Below are positions 9,606 to 18,198 of a stretch of DNA of 64,000 nt, in pieces. The stretch lies in assembly GCF_000010285.1 (NCBI RefSeq), contig NC_010617.1, positions 2,633,541 to 2,697,540 of the forward strand, in the 5' to 3' direction. How positions within the stretch are numbered: the first letter of the stretch is position 1; every line of letters starts with the position of its first letter. The translations under genes and the position numbers were made by a program. The notes beneath the pieces were generated by a model. It was not told the origin of the DNA. It saw only the letters and a program-made list of their open reading frames with translations, and ran no database searches. The DNA is from Kocuria rhizophila DC2201 (GTDB lineage Bacteria; Actinomycetota; Actinomycetes; Actinomycetales; Micrococcaceae).

Positions 9606-11171
9606 ATGACCTCTGACTCCCACCACGGACCGGGCTCCGGCGAGACCTGGCACGAGCGCTCCCCGGCCACGGGAACCGGCGAGCTGCCCATCCTCAGCCC
9701 GCGTCCGGATCCCCAGACCCACCGGGGCTACGCCCACGGCACGGATCCGCGGCGGTGGCGGATCCTGGCGGTGCTGCTCGTGGCCATCTTCATGTCCCTG
9801 GTGGCTGTGAGCATCATCAACGTGGGGCTGCCCTCCATCCAGGAGGGGCTGGGCGCCTCCGAGTCCCAGCTGCAGTGGATCCTCTCCGGCTACGCGCTGA
9901 CCTTCGGGGTGGTGCTGGTGGCGGGTGGCCGCGCCGGGGACGTGTTCGGGCGCGGGTTCCTGTGGATGCTCGGGGTGGCCATCTTCACGCTGTCCTCGAT
10001 CGCCGCGGGCCTGGCCCCGGATCCCACCATGCTGATCGTGGCGCGCTTCGTGCAGGGGGTGGGCTCCGGGCTGCTCAACCCTCAGGGCGTGGCCATGATC
10101 CAGCAGTACTTCAAGGGAGCGGAGCGCGGGAAGGCGTTCGGCATGCTGGGCAGCGCCGTGGGTGTCTCCGTGGCCATCGGCCCGGTCCTGGGAGGTCTGC
10201 TGATCCAGACGGGCGGCGCGTCCGAGGGGTGGCGGTGGCTGTTCGTGGTGAACGTCCCCGTGGGCGTCGTCGCGCTTGTGCTCGCGTTCCTGTGGTTCCC
10301 CCGCCCGCTGCTGCGCGGGCCCGAGGGCACCACCATCCGCCACGCCCTGCGGGAGATGGACCCCACGGGTGCGGTGCTCCTGGGCATCGCGCTGCTCGCC
10401 ACCCTGCTTCCGTTCATCGAGGCCGGCTCCCCCGGCACGAGCCCGTGGGTGTGGGCCCTGCTCGCGGTCGCCGCCATGTTCCTGGCCCTGTGGATCGCGT
10501 GGGAGAAGCACTTCAAGGCCTCTGGGCACCAGCCCATGGTGGACCTGAACATCTTCAGGGTCAGCAGTTTCCTCAACGGCACCCTGCTGATCTCGCTGTA
10601 CTTCCTGGGCATCACGAGCGTGTGGGTGCTTGTCACCCTCTACATGCAGAAGGGGCTCGGCCACACCGCGCTGGCCGCCGGTTGCGTGGGCCTGCTCAAC
10701 GCCCTCGCGAGCGCGGTGGCCTCCAACCTTGCCGGCAGCCGCGTGAACCGGATGGGCCGCAAGATCGTGGTGCTCGGCATGCTCAGCGTGGTCGTGGGCC
10801 TGCTGCTGAGCATGGCGGTGATCCTGCTGCACGACTCATGGCACATCAGCGAGTGGTGGCTCGTGCTCACCCTGGGCTTCGTGGGTTTCGGCCAGGGCGC
10901 CGTGGTGAGCCCCAACCAGACACTCACGCTCGCGGAGGTGCCGCTCGAGTACGCGGGCAGCGCCGGTGGTGTGATGCAGACCGGCCAGCGCGTGGGCACC
11001 GCCGTGGGCATCGCCATGATCACCGCGGTGGCGTACGGAGTGATCGCCGACCAGGGCTGGTCCGTGGGCATCGCGGCGGGACTGGGCGTTGTGGTGCTCG
11101 TGGTGCTCGTCGCCCTGGCCGTGGCCCTGCGGGACATGCGCCACCGCGCCCGGCAGGACTCCCGCGCCTGA
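9606..11171 (+). CDS. MFS drug exporter, DHA2 (EmrB/QacA) family
   Basis: 521 residues and about 14 membrane helices, the DHA2 layout. Seen: motif in helix 1 AVSIINVGLPSIQEGLG, WILSGYALTFGVVLVAGGRAGDVFGR (motif A region), and the antiporter motif C-like SAVGVSVAIGPVLGGLL. The N-terminal 55 residues are polar and probably cytoplasmic. Family members pump drugs, dyes or detergents out in exchange for protons. No regulator gene adjoins it, so the substrate is unknown. The start at 9606 follows the divergent phosphate operon by 138 bases. Confidence 0.88.
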   Translation: MTSDSHHGPGSGETWHERSPATGTGELPILSPRPDPQTHRGYAHGTDPRRWRILAVLLVAIFMSLVAVSIINVGLPSIQEGLGASESQLQWILSGYALTFGVVLVAGGRAGDVFGRGFLWMLGVAIFTLSSIAAGLAPDPTMLIVARFVQGVGSGLLNPQGVAMIQQYFKGAERGKAFGMLGSAVGVSVAIGPVLGGLLIQTGGASEGWRWLFVVNVPVGVVALVLAFLWFPRPLLRGPEGTTIRHALREMDPTGAVLLGIALLATLLPFIEAGSPGTSPWVWALLAVAAMFLALWIAWEKHFKASGHQPMVDLNIFRVSSFLNGTLLISLYFLGITSVWVLVTLYMQKGLGHTALAAGCVGLLNALASAVASNLAGSRVNRMGRKIVVLGMLSVVVGLLLSMAVILLHDSWHISEWWLVLTLGFVGFGQGAVVSPNQTLTLAEVPLEYAGSAGGVMQTGQRVGTAVGIAMITAVAYGVIADQGWSVGIAAGLGVVVLVVLVALAVALRDMRHRARQDSRA

Positions 11172-11198
11172 GTCACGGCGCGCACACCACGACGACGC

Positions 11199-11233
11199 CG
11201 GAGCGCTCACCCCCCCCGGGGGGCCGCGCTCCG
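11199..11233. terminator. GC-rich terminator hairpin after the MFS gene
   Basis: CGGAGCGC at 11199-11206 pairs with GCGCTCCG at 11226-11233, enclosing a run of eight C followed by six G that can pair internally. It lies 28 bases after the MFS stop, in the region between convergent genes. No T-run. Confidence 0.55.
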
Positions 11234-11251
11234 CACTCTCCCGGTGGTACG

Positions 11252-11329
11252 ACGACGCCGCCGCGCCCTCCCAGCCCCGGCCCCCGGCAGGCGGGAGCGT
11301 GGGGCGCAGAGGTGGCGCGGCGGCGTCGT
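11252..11329. repeat. 16-bp inverted repeat built on the GACGACGCCG motif
   Basis: The arm at 11252-11267 (ACGACGCCGCCGCGCC) is repeated perfectly in inverted orientation at 11314-11329, with a 46-base spacer. It sits just beyond the stop of the thiosulfate transporter gene (minus strand), so it may also end that transcript. Confidence 0.6.
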
Positions 11330-11349
11330 GAACCGGGATGCCTGCCGGG

Positions 11350-12804
11350 TCAGCCCTTCTTCAGGGTGATCTGCCAGCTGGCGTCGCCCTTCTCCACGAA
11401 GTCGGTGACCTCGTGGCCGTCCGTGGCTGCCCACTGCGGGATGGCCTCGGTGGCCTGGGTGCAGTCGAAGTCGATCACCAGGTGGTCGCCGGTCTGCAGG
11501 GTCTGCATGACGTCCTTGGCCTCGATCAGCGGGAACGGGCACACGGCACCGAGCGAGTCCAGAGCGTAGTAGCCGTCGCCCAGGCCCGTGAGCTTCTTCG
11601 ACGGTGCACCTGCCGGGTCCTTGACCATGAGCGCGGTGGGTGCCGCGGCGAAGCCCGAGAACACGTTCGCACCCGCGGTGCGGGGAGCGCCCGCGGTGGG
11701 GGCGGCGTCGATCGAGTTGTCGTCCGGTGCGGTGGCGTCCACCGTGTGGTCCAGGCTCTGGGCGGTGGAGTAGGTGCCGTCTTCGCCGGTGGCGGGCTGC
11801 GTGACGGTGGGCTTGAGCCAGATCTTCGTGGCCACGGCCACGCCCAGGGCGATGAACAGCAGCGCGATCCAGCCCTGGAACGTGAACAGGCTGGTCTGGA
11901 CCATGCCGTTGCCCACGGTGCAGCCACCGGCCAGGGCCGCGCCCACACCCATGAGCAGGCCGCCCGCGATGGAGCGCACCGTGGTGGTGGCGTCCGGGAC
12001 GCGCACGCGGAACTCACCCGTGGACTTGGCGGCGATGAACGAGCCCACCAGGATGCCGAGCACGAGCATCACGCCCCAGTCCAGCTTCCCGTCCGCTCCG
12101 GTGACCAGGAAGTTCAGCAGGTTGGCGGTGGGAGTGGTGATGCCCAACCCGTCATTGCGGCCGGTTGCGGCGGACAGCGGCCACGCGATGACGCCGATCA
12201 GACCCACGAGCGCGCCGGCGGTGTAGACGTGCAGGGGCTTCTTCCATGCGGGACGGCCGTTCAGCCGTGCGGGATTCACGGTGTTCTTCTCGCGGTTGAG
12301 GAAGTGGCGCACCATCACACCGGTGACCGCGGCCAGGACGATCACGAACAGCCACGGGGAGACGCCCAGGGCACTGGGGATGGTGGTGAGCCCGGTGTCC
12401 CACTGCTTCATGCCGGAGTTGAAGTCCTTGAGCACGCCGGTCTTCATGGCGGACGCGGACAGCGCGTACATGGCCAGCGCGATCCACGAGCCCACGAGGC
12501 CCTCGCCGGAGCGGTACCACGTGCCGGAGGCGCACCCGCCGGCCAGGATGATGCCCACCCCGAACATGAACCCGCCCACGACCACGGCCAACGGCATGAA
12601 CGAGGGGTAGTCGGGGGAGATCACCCCGAGGGTGGTGAGCGCAGCGAGCCCCACGGCGTGCACCGTGATCACCACGAGCAGAGCCGTGAACGTGCGCCAC
12701 GAGCGCTGCAGGAAGATATCCCGCAGCATGCCCGTCACGCAGAAGCGCCCGCGCTGCATCACGATGCCGAGCACGGCACCGAGGACGAGTCCGGAAAGGA
12801 TCAT
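11350..12804 (-). CDS. YeeE/YedE (TsuA-like) thiosulfate importer fused to TusA
   Basis: 484 residues. The first ~370 form a duplicated membrane domain of the YeeE/YedE (DUF395) family with conserved cysteines in QRGRFCVTGMLRD, LAGGCASGTWYR and LAGGCTVGNG; TsuA uses such cysteines to pass thiosulfate across the membrane. The C-terminus is a TusA/SirA sulfur-carrier domain with the CPFP motif (Cys about 422). E. coli encodes TsuA and TsuB as separate neighbours; here they are one polypeptide, joined by a linker of about 60 residues. Import and sulfur relay in one chain is the likely role. The start at 12804 (MILSGLVLG) begins at the first helix. Confidence 0.85.
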   Translation of the reverse strand: MILSGLVLGAVLGIVMQRGRFCVTGMLRDIFLQRSWRTFTALLVVITVHAVGLAALTTLGVISPDYPSFMPLAVVVGGFMFGVGIILAGGCASGTWYRSGEGLVGSWIALAMYALSASAMKTGVLKDFNSGMKQWDTGLTTIPSALGVSPWLFVIVLAAVTGVMVRHFLNREKNTVNPARLNGRPAWKKPLHVYTAGALVGLIGVIAWPLSAATGRNDGLGITTPTANLLNFLVTGADGKLDWGVMLVLGILVGSFIAAKSTGEFRVRVPDATTTVRSIAGGLLMGVGAALAGGCTVGNGMVQTSLFTFQGWIALLFIALGVAVATKIWLKPTVTQPATGEDGTYSTAQSLDHTVDATAPDDNSIDAAPTAGAPRTAGANVFSGFAAAPTALMVKDPAGAPSKKLTGLGDGYYALDSLGAVCPFPLIEAKDVMQTLQTGDHLVIDFDCTQATEAIPQWAATDGHEVTDFVEKGDASWQITLKKG

Positions 12805-13151
12805 GAGTGTGTACCTGGTTCCTGTGCGCCCGGGAGAGCGCACGTGTCAGAAATGGTTGACGGGGGAAGGACCACTACTGAACTACGCTCGGGCGCCGAG
12901 GTCCAGGGAGGTGTCACACGGCGCAACAGTGGGCCCAAGTTTGCTGCCCGAGTCAATGTTCCAGACTGAGGTATGCAGTCCACCCCCGCACCACCCCCGA
13001 GCAGGCTCCCGGCGACCACAACGGCGTCGTGATCCCCGCGGACACGCATTTTGGGATCAGATGCACCGGCGGGCCCACCGCGCCCGCGTGGTCCGGGGCG
13101 TGTGCCAACAACTGTGCCACCCAGCTGATCGGGGGAGATGACTCAAGCCGA
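12805..13151. other. Intergenic region, no gene seen
   Basis: 347 bases between two minus-strand genes. It should contain the promoter of the thiosulfate importer, but I see no convincing -35/-10 pair. TGATCGG at 13126-13132 and CCGATCA at 13148-13154 form an inverted repeat around the end of the EVE-like gene, possibly its terminator. One GGCGTCGT motif lies near 13025. Confidence 0.4.
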
Positions 13152-13634
13152 TCACCCGGAGCAAAACTGAGGTTTTGTCGGCCATGATGAGAGGCCCCTG
13201 CTCAACACCGCCTTGAGCGCCTCCCCCACCCGCCCCACCGACATCGGCACCTGCCCGAACACCGCTCTGGGGATCGGGCAGCGGCACAACTCCGCCGTGC
13301 GAGACTCGTCCCAGTCCACGTAGACGTACCAGCCGCCCTCGTTGTCGCCTCGGACCTCCGCGGGGTCGACCTCCACACCGTCCACCTCGAACGCCGTCCG
13401 CCGCACCCTCCCCACCGCGCACAGCTCCTGCCGTTTGGACAGGTATGCCCAGATCACGTCTCCCGCCTTCATGGTGCGGAAGCCCGTGCGCAGGCACCAG
13501 CGGTCGATGGGCTGCGAACGCCCGATGGCCTGCCACACCTCGGTGGCGTCCTCCCGGGTGCGCCAGTCCGCGGGCATGTGCTCCGCGTGGGCGGCGGGGT
13601 TGATCGGCAGGAACCAGTGGACGTCCTCGCTCAT
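13152..13634 (-). CDS. EVE/PUA-like domain protein
   Basis: 160 residues. FRTMKAGDVIWAYLSKRQELCAVGRV resembles the core strands of EVE/PUA-superfamily domains, which bind modified bases in DNA or RNA. The N-terminal HWFLPINPAAH and WRTREDATEVW segments have no match I recognise. The ATG at 13634 overlaps the stop of the upstream SDR gene by ATGA, so both are one transcript; the longer open frame upstream is a shadow of that gene. The domain assignment rests on pattern resemblance only. Confidence 0.6.
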   Translation of the reverse strand: MSEDVHWFLPINPAAHAEHMPADWRTREDATEVWQAIGRSQPIDRWCLRTGFRTMKAGDVIWAYLSKRQELCAVGRVRRTAFEVDGVEVDPAEVRGDNEGGWYVYVDWDESRTAELCRCPIPRAVFGQVPMSVGRVGEALKAVLSRGLSSWPTKPQFCSG

Positions 13635-14620
13635 CCTCGCCCCACCCACGAGTCCGCGGGCCCGTCCGCCAGCAGCGCGTCGTACCCCTCCCGGAACGTG
13701 GGGTACCGCCACTCCTCGCGGGGCACCAGGGCGTGCACCAGCTCCCCGTCCACGACCTTCCCGAGCGGCCCCTCCCCCGGCCCGGAGTCGTCCGGGGGCA
13801 CGGGCACACCCAGCCGGTGCGCGAGGTGCGCGGCCACGTCACCCAGCAGAGCGGCGTCGTGGTCCACGGCGTGCAGCAGCCGCGGGAGCCGGGAAGCAGC
13901 CGACGACGCCGCCGGGCCGCCTCCCCCCGCGACCGTCCCGTTCTGCGGGACGTCCGTTCGCTCACTCTCTGCAGCACCGCCCCCACCGGTGGTCAACGCC
14001 CGCTCGCCCGCCACGGTGCCGCGCTCCAGCAGCGTGGCCAGGACCGTCACGAGGTCGTCCCGGTGGATGCGGTTGGTCACCCGCCGGTGGGCCAGGGGCG
14101 CCCCGCGGCGCACGCGCTCGACCATGGACGTGCGCCCCGGACCGTAGATGCCCGCGGGCCGCACGATCACGCGGTCCGGGAACAGCTCCGCCGCCAGCTC
14201 CTCCGCCGCGAGCAGCACGTGGGCGGTGGGCCGCTGCGGATCGGGCGGGGTGTCCTCGGTGACGCGTTCGCCGTCGCCACCGCCCAGCACGCCCGTGGAG
14301 GACACCAGGACCACGAGCGGCTCCTGCTCCCCGAGCGCGCGCCGCAGCCCACGCAGGCCGCCCAGGTAGGTGTGCTCGTAGCCGGCGACGTCGTGGCCGT
14401 CCGACGTGAGGGTCACCACCACCGCGTCGACCGCAGGAAGCAGCGTGTCCCCGGGCTCGGTGAGGTCCAGCGAGAGGCCGGTGAGCGGCGCGGGCAGCCG
14501 GTCCGAGTGGCGGCGCACGCCCGTGGCCGCCCACCCCCGCTCCACCAGTCGCAGGCCCAGCGCGGTTCCCACGTCCCCGCAACCGGCCAGCAGAACGCGT
14601 CGTGATTTCGTCCCAGTCAT
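13631..14620 (-). CDS. NAD(P)-binding SDR-type epimerase-like protein
   Basis: 329 residues. An N-terminal Rossmann fold is marked by VLLAGCGDVGTALGLRLVE. The extended-SDR segment LVVLVSSTGVLGG follows, and VIVRPAGIYGPGR stands where the NAD-dependent epimerases/YeeZ-like proteins have the same motif. A classic YxxxK is not evident, as in atypical SDRs. A low-complexity insert of about 30 residues (GGGGAAESERTD... to ...PAASSAASR) interrupts the C-terminal half and contains a GACGACGCCG motif in its DNA. The start at 14620 (MTGTKSRRVLLAG) was chosen because it leads directly into the Rossmann strand. Substrate unknown. Confidence 0.75.
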   Translation of the reverse strand: MTGTKSRRVLLAGCGDVGTALGLRLVERGWAATGVRRHSDRLPAPLTGLSLDLTEPGDTLLPAVDAVVVTLTSDGHDVAGYEHTYLGGLRGLRRALGEQEPLVVLVSSTGVLGGGDGERVTEDTPPDPQRPTAHVLLAAEELAAELFPDRVIVRPAGIYGPGRTSMVERVRRGAPLAHRRVTNRIHRDDLVTVLATLLERGTVAGERALTTGGGGAAESERTDVPQNGTVAGGGGPAASSAASRLPRLLHAVDHDAALLGDVAAHLAHRLGVPVPPDDSGPGEGPLGKVVDGELVHALVPREEWRYPTFREGYDALLADGPADSWVGRG

Positions 14621-14690
14621 GCCCCCACCCTGCCACGCGGCTCCGCGCGGACCACACCGCAGGGTGTCGAACAAAATGTCGTCACCCCAC

Positions 14691-14719
14691 TTATCACCGC
14701 TCCGGGAACGGGCTACGCT
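14691..14719 (+). promoter_or_regulatory. Candidate housekeeping promoter for the 78-residue membrane protein
   Basis: TTATCA at 14691-14696 and TACGCT at 14714-14719 are separated by 17 bases and lie 61 bases before the ATG at 14780. The spacing is optimal and the -10 resembles TANNNT; the -35 is weak. Inferred by eye. Confidence 0.4.
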
Positions 14720-14779
14720 GAGAAATCCCAAGCCTCGCATCACCTCGTCGGCCCTCCGGGCCTGAATGGAGATCGCACC

Positions 14780-15016
14780 ATGATCATGAAGACTCTGCAC
14801 GATGTCGGCATCCGCTCCGAGTACGCCTACGCTGCGGGCATGGGCTCGATCGCCTTGTCCTTCGTGTCGTGGGGAATCTCGCGTCTCAAGAGCGACGACT
14901 CCAAGGCCCAGTCGGACCGCTGGGGCATCTTCGTGGGCCACTGGGCGCCCACCTTCATGAGCGTGGGCCTGGCTCTCGCCCAGTACGAGCAGACCCTCGA
15001 GAACAAGAAGAAGTAG
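14780..15016 (+). CDS. Small conserved membrane protein, function unknown
   Basis: 78 residues. Two hydrophobic stretches, AAGMGSIALSFVSWGI and IFVGHWAPTFMSVGLALAQY, are joined by a charged loop KSDDSKAQSDR; the tail ends in KK. A GGAG ribosome-binding site precedes the ATG, a candidate promoter lies upstream and a strong hairpin follows 31 bases after the stop, so it is a self-contained transcription unit. I do not recognise a named family. Confidence 0.7.
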   Translation: MIMKTLHDVGIRSEYAYAAGMGSIALSFVSWGISRLKSDDSKAQSDRWGIFVGHWAPTFMSVGLALAQYEQTLENKKK

Positions 15017-15047
15017 CCACCGACCCCGCAGCCACTCGGCGCAGAAG

Positions 15048-15080
15048 AACCGCCCCGCACCTTCGTGGTGCGGGGCGGTT
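15048..15080. terminator. Strong 14-bp terminator hairpin
   Basis: AACCGCCCCGCACC at 15048-15061 pairs perfectly with GGTGCGGGGCGGTT at 15067-15080 around a TTCGT loop. It separates convergent genes ending at 15016 (+) and 15110 (-) and probably serves both. The A and T bases at the ends give short A/T tails. Confidence 0.85.
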
Positions 15081-15109
15081 CGCCTGTCAGCGGCTGCCCG
15101 GTGCGGTGC

Positions 15110-15271
15110 TCAGTGCCCGTAGCCCTGGGACTGCTCCTCCGTGCCGGCCTGCTCCTCGAAGAACTCCTGCTGCTCCTGGGTGTTCGCCTGCTCGGCGGCC
15201 TTCTGGCGCTGCTCGTCAGTGTTCACCTGGCTGACCGACTCGGTGTTCTCGTCCTGCGGGTTCTTGCCCAT
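15110..15271 (-). CDS. Small Gln/Glu-rich hydrophilic protein
   Basis: 53 residues, beginning MGKNPQDENTESVSQVNTDE and ending EEQSQGYGH. No hydrophobic segment, no cysteine; a third of the residues are Gln or Glu, so it is probably disordered or helical. An AAGGAG ribosome-binding site is seven bases before the ATG, and the strong hairpin at 15048-15080 lies just after the stop. Codon third positions are strongly G/C. I believe it is a real gene for these reasons. Function unknown; small proteins of this composition are often stress-related. Confidence 0.65.
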   Translation of the reverse strand: MGKNPQDENTESVSQVNTDEQRQKAAEQANTQEQQEFFEEQAGTEEQSQGYGH

Positions 15272-15355
15272 GGCTGCGCTCCTTCGCGGTTGCGTGGTGC
15301 GCCGCCCCGAGCTCCGCGGCCCGGACGACGGCGCCGTGCCCCGAGCATCCTCACC

Positions 15356-17800
15356 TCACCGGGTCGTGTCAATGGGGGCGATGCCGCCCGTTCGCCACGG
15401 GGCGTCCGCGAGCGCGCGCTGCACCCACACCGTCACGGGCCCAGGGGCCCACGCACCCACACCGTGGATCTCCCCCACGGGCCGGGCACCCCGCAGGGCG
15501 TTGGTCACAAACACCTCCGACGCCCCAGCGATGTCCGTGAGAGTGATGTCTTGTTCACGGACCTCGTACCCGGCGGCCCGCAGGGTCGGGAGCACCCGGG
15601 CGCGCATCGCCCCGGGCAGGATCCGGCCGTCAACGGGCGGGGTGGTGACCACGCCAGCGCGCACCACGAACACATTTGCACGCCCGGTCTCCAGCACCGT
15701 GCCGTCCTGGTCCACCAGCAGCGGATCGCACACCGGGGACCACGGACCGGGTGTCGTGTCCAGGGCGCGGCGGTCCGCCCACTTGTGGCGGCCCCACCCG
15801 CCGGGCACCACCACCGGGTGCAGCACCCACGGATCCACGGGAGGGGCCGCGCCGGGAGGGTTCAGCGGGGCGTGGGTCATCTCGAGACACAGACTCCCAG
15901 CGTCCGGAACTGCCGTGACCCGCAGCCGGTGCGGGCCATCCAATCCGGCGGCACGCTGGAGGACCTGCTCTGCGAGCGCGCCCGGCAGCTCATGGGAGAA
16001 GCACGCCCGCACGCTGCTCCCGAGCCTTGCCAGGTGCTCCACCAGCTGCTCGGGACGCCCCTCGCGGACGAGCATCGTGGTGAAGACCCCCAGGGAGGGG
16101 TCGGGGGTCGAGCGGATCACGGGCGCGTCCCTCAGCGAGGCTGCCGCGCGCGACGGCGCCCCACCGCCTCCCACGCACGCCGGGGTCGCCACCTCCGAGG
16201 ACTCCGCGTGCTCACGCCACTCCCGGGACAGCTCGGGCCCGAAGCGGGCGCCGACCGCATCCAGCAGCGGGGCGGCCTTCACGAGGGTCTCGAACGCCTC
16301 CCCGTCCGGGTCCGAGTCGGCGACGATCCCGCCACCCACACCCAGGCGCACCGTGGCGCCCGAGAACTCGAACGTACGGATGGCCACGTTCATGGCCAGC
16401 CCCGCCACGGGACTCGCGTACCCGATCCCACCGGTGTAGACGCCCCGCGCGGTGGTCTCCAGGGCGTTGATGATCTCGGTGGCCCTGACCTTCGGCGCCC
16501 CCGTGCACGAACCGGGCGGGAACGTGGAGCGCAGGAGGGCGGCGTCGTCGAGCCCGGGGCGCAGCGTGCCGTGGACATCCGCGACCAGGTGGTGGACGCC
16601 CGTGTGCGGCTCCACGCGCGGCACGGCGGGGCTCAGGACGGAGCCGGGGACGCACACGCGGGAGAGGTCGTTGCGCATGAGGTCCACGATCATCACGTTC
16701 TCCGCGCGGTTCTTGACGGAGGCGTGCAGCTCGCGGGGGTCCGAGTCCGCGGGCGCGGTGCCCTTGATCGGGGAGGTCAGCACGTCGCGGCCGGTGCGGC
16801 GCAGGTAGAGCTCGGGCGAGAAGCTGGCCACCGCGCCGCCCGGCACGCGCAGGAACGCGGCGAAGCGCGGGCGCAGCCGCTCGTGGCCCGCGCAGAACAG
16901 GTCCAGCGGGTCTCCGTCGAAGCCCGCCGTGAGCTCGCGGCAGATGTTCGCCTGGAAGATGTCCCCGTCCCGGATGTGCTCCAGCGCGCGCCGCACGGCC
17001 TCGGCGTGGGCCTCGCCGGTCACGGCGGCTTCGAACGGCCCGCACCGGTACGGGCGCGGGGCGCACACCCCGGATGACGACGCCGCGGGGCCGGGCACCG
17101 CAGGCCCGTCCGGTTCCGGAGGGGAGCCCTTCGTGCCGCCCAGGGTGGCGTCCCTCGGGGGTGGGGCGGCATCCAGGGGCGGCGCCGGAAGGTCGTGCCC
17201 CGCGGCCGCCGTCGAGGGACCCTCGCCGGCGAGCGTCCGTTGCACCGCGGCCATCGTCTCGGCCACCCGGGCAGGGTCCGCTCCGGGAAGGGACTCGCAG
17301 AACCAGCGGTCCGCGGCGTCGTCGTGCACCAGGACGTGGTCATAGTGCGCGAGGTGGTGCTCCGGCAGGCCGCCCGAGCGCGGAGGGGCGGGCGGGAGCG
17401 ACTCGAGGCGACGCGAGAGCTGGTAGCCGAGGTAGCCGATCCACCCGCCGCCGAACCGGGCGGGATCTTCGGCGGCGCGGCCGAGGGCTGGGGGGCCGAG
17501 GCCGCTTGCACCTGGTGTGGCGGGGGCACAGAGGGCGTGGGCGGGAGCGTCGAGATCGTGCCGGTTCCTGCCCGCGCTGGGCGGTGCGGCGCCCTCCGCG
17601 GTGCGCACGGCGTCGTCGTCCCCGGAACCCAGTGCGGCGAACGGGTCCTCGTCCGCACCCACCACGCGCGTGGGCCGGACGCCGATTACCGCGTCCCCGT
17701 GCGCCCAGTCGCCGAGCAGCGCCGCGAGTCCGGGCTCGTCGCGCAGCGCGCGCAGCATCTGCACGGGACTCACGCGGTGCGGCAGGGCGGTGCGGGGCAC
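15356..17800 (-). CDS. pabB: Aminodeoxychorismate synthase component I fused to aminodeoxychorismate lyase
   Basis: 814 residues. The N-terminal and central part is PabB: GGWIGYLGYQLSRR, then the chorismate-binding core with SPIKGT (lysine of the PIKGT motif), NRAENVMIVDLMRND, PPGSCTGAPKVRA and YTGGIGYASP. The C-terminal ~270 residues are a class IV aminotransferase-fold lyase (PabC) with HKWADR (PLP lysine), LLVDQDGTVLETGRANVFVV and DGRILPGAMR. Together they turn chorismate into 4-aminobenzoate for folate, needing a glutaminase (PabA) encoded elsewhere. The GTG at 17800 follows GAGGAA. A Pro/Ala-rich insert sits inside the PabB part and includes the GACGACGCCG motif. Confidence 0.9.
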   Translation of the reverse strand: MPRTALPHRVSPVQMLRALRDEPGLAALLGDWAHGDAVIGVRPTRVVGADEDPFAALGSGDDDAVRTAEGAAPPSAGRNRHDLDAPAHALCAPATPGASGLGPPALGRAAEDPARFGGGWIGYLGYQLSRRLESLPPAPPRSGGLPEHHLAHYDHVLVHDDAADRWFCESLPGADPARVAETMAAVQRTLAGEGPSTAAAGHDLPAPPLDAAPPPRDATLGGTKGSPPEPDGPAVPGPAASSSGVCAPRPYRCGPFEAAVTGEAHAEAVRRALEHIRDGDIFQANICRELTAGFDGDPLDLFCAGHERLRPRFAAFLRVPGGAVASFSPELYLRRTGRDVLTSPIKGTAPADSDPRELHASVKNRAENVMIVDLMRNDLSRVCVPGSVLSPAVPRVEPHTGVHHLVADVHGTLRPGLDDAALLRSTFPPGSCTGAPKVRATEIINALETTARGVYTGGIGYASPVAGLAMNVAIRTFEFSGATVRLGVGGGIVADSDPDGEAFETLVKAAPLLDAVGARFGPELSREWREHAESSEVATPACVGGGGAPSRAAASLRDAPVIRSTPDPSLGVFTTMLVREGRPEQLVEHLARLGSSVRACFSHELPGALAEQVLQRAAGLDGPHRLRVTAVPDAGSLCLEMTHAPLNPPGAAPPVDPWVLHPVVVPGGWGRHKWADRRALDTTPGPWSPVCDPLLVDQDGTVLETGRANVFVVRAGVVTTPPVDGRILPGAMRARVLPTLRAAGYEVREQDITLTDIAGASEVFVTNALRGARPVGEIHGVGAWAPGPVTVWVQRALADAPWRTGGIAPIDTTR

Positions 17801-17892
17801 GGGTTCCTCTCGAGGGCGGGGCTGGTCGAGCCCATGATACGAACCCACCGCCCCGCGCGGGTGCGCGGAGCGGCGGGTTCGACGAGGCAGGG

Positions 17893-17951
17893 GCGGGTGG
17901 CAGCGGCGTCGCCGTCCCGGGGGGGGCACCCGCGGGGCACGACGACGCCGC
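17893..17951. terminator. Possible terminator with alternative stems
   Basis: GCGGGTG 17893-17899 can pair with CACCCGC 17927-17933, and GCGGCGTCG 17903-17911 with CGACGCCGC 17943-17951. The two helices overlap, so only one can form at a time. It lies just past the DUF2945 stop on the minus strand. The second helix is made from the recurrent GACGACGCCG motif. Confidence 0.4.
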
Positions 17952-17955
17952 GCGC

Positions 17956-18168
17956 TCAGTCCTCGGGCGCGGCCTCCAGGGCAGAGGCGTGGTGCGCGGC
18001 CTGCGAGCCGGTCTTCTCCGACTCGACCTCGTGCACCGGATCGTCGTCCGTGGCCTTGAACGTCTGACCCTTGAACTCGAACTCGTCCGTGTGCGTGGAC
18101 CGGACCGTCCCCTGGGTGGGCCCCTGCGGGGTGTTCCACTGGACGCGGTCGCCCGTGCTGAACGCCAT
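17956..18168 (-). CDS. DUF2945 (Tudor-like) small protein
   Basis: 70 residues. FSTGDRVQWNTPQGPTQGTV, then FEFKGQTFKATDDDPVHEVESEKTG, is the DUF2945 fold, a short SH3/Tudor-like barrel of unknown function found in bacteria and fungi (the fungal members are called hypervirulence-associated). The C-terminal ~15 residues are Ala/Glu-rich and probably disordered. AGGAG is placed well before the ATG at 18168. It lies 30 bases after the oxidoreductase gene on the same strand and is probably its operon partner. Confidence 0.8.
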   Translation of the reverse strand: MAFSTGDRVQWNTPQGPTQGTVRSTHTDEFEFKGQTFKATDDDPVHEVESEKTGSQAAHHASALEAAPED

Positions 18169-18198
18169 GGTGTGCCTCTCCTCAGTGGTGCGCGGTGA

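Noticed and set aside
11338..12969. 543-codon plus-strand open frame opposite the thiosulfate importer
   Set aside because: Antisense shadow; low-complexity protein without any domain, whereas the other strand shows YeeE and TusA motifs.
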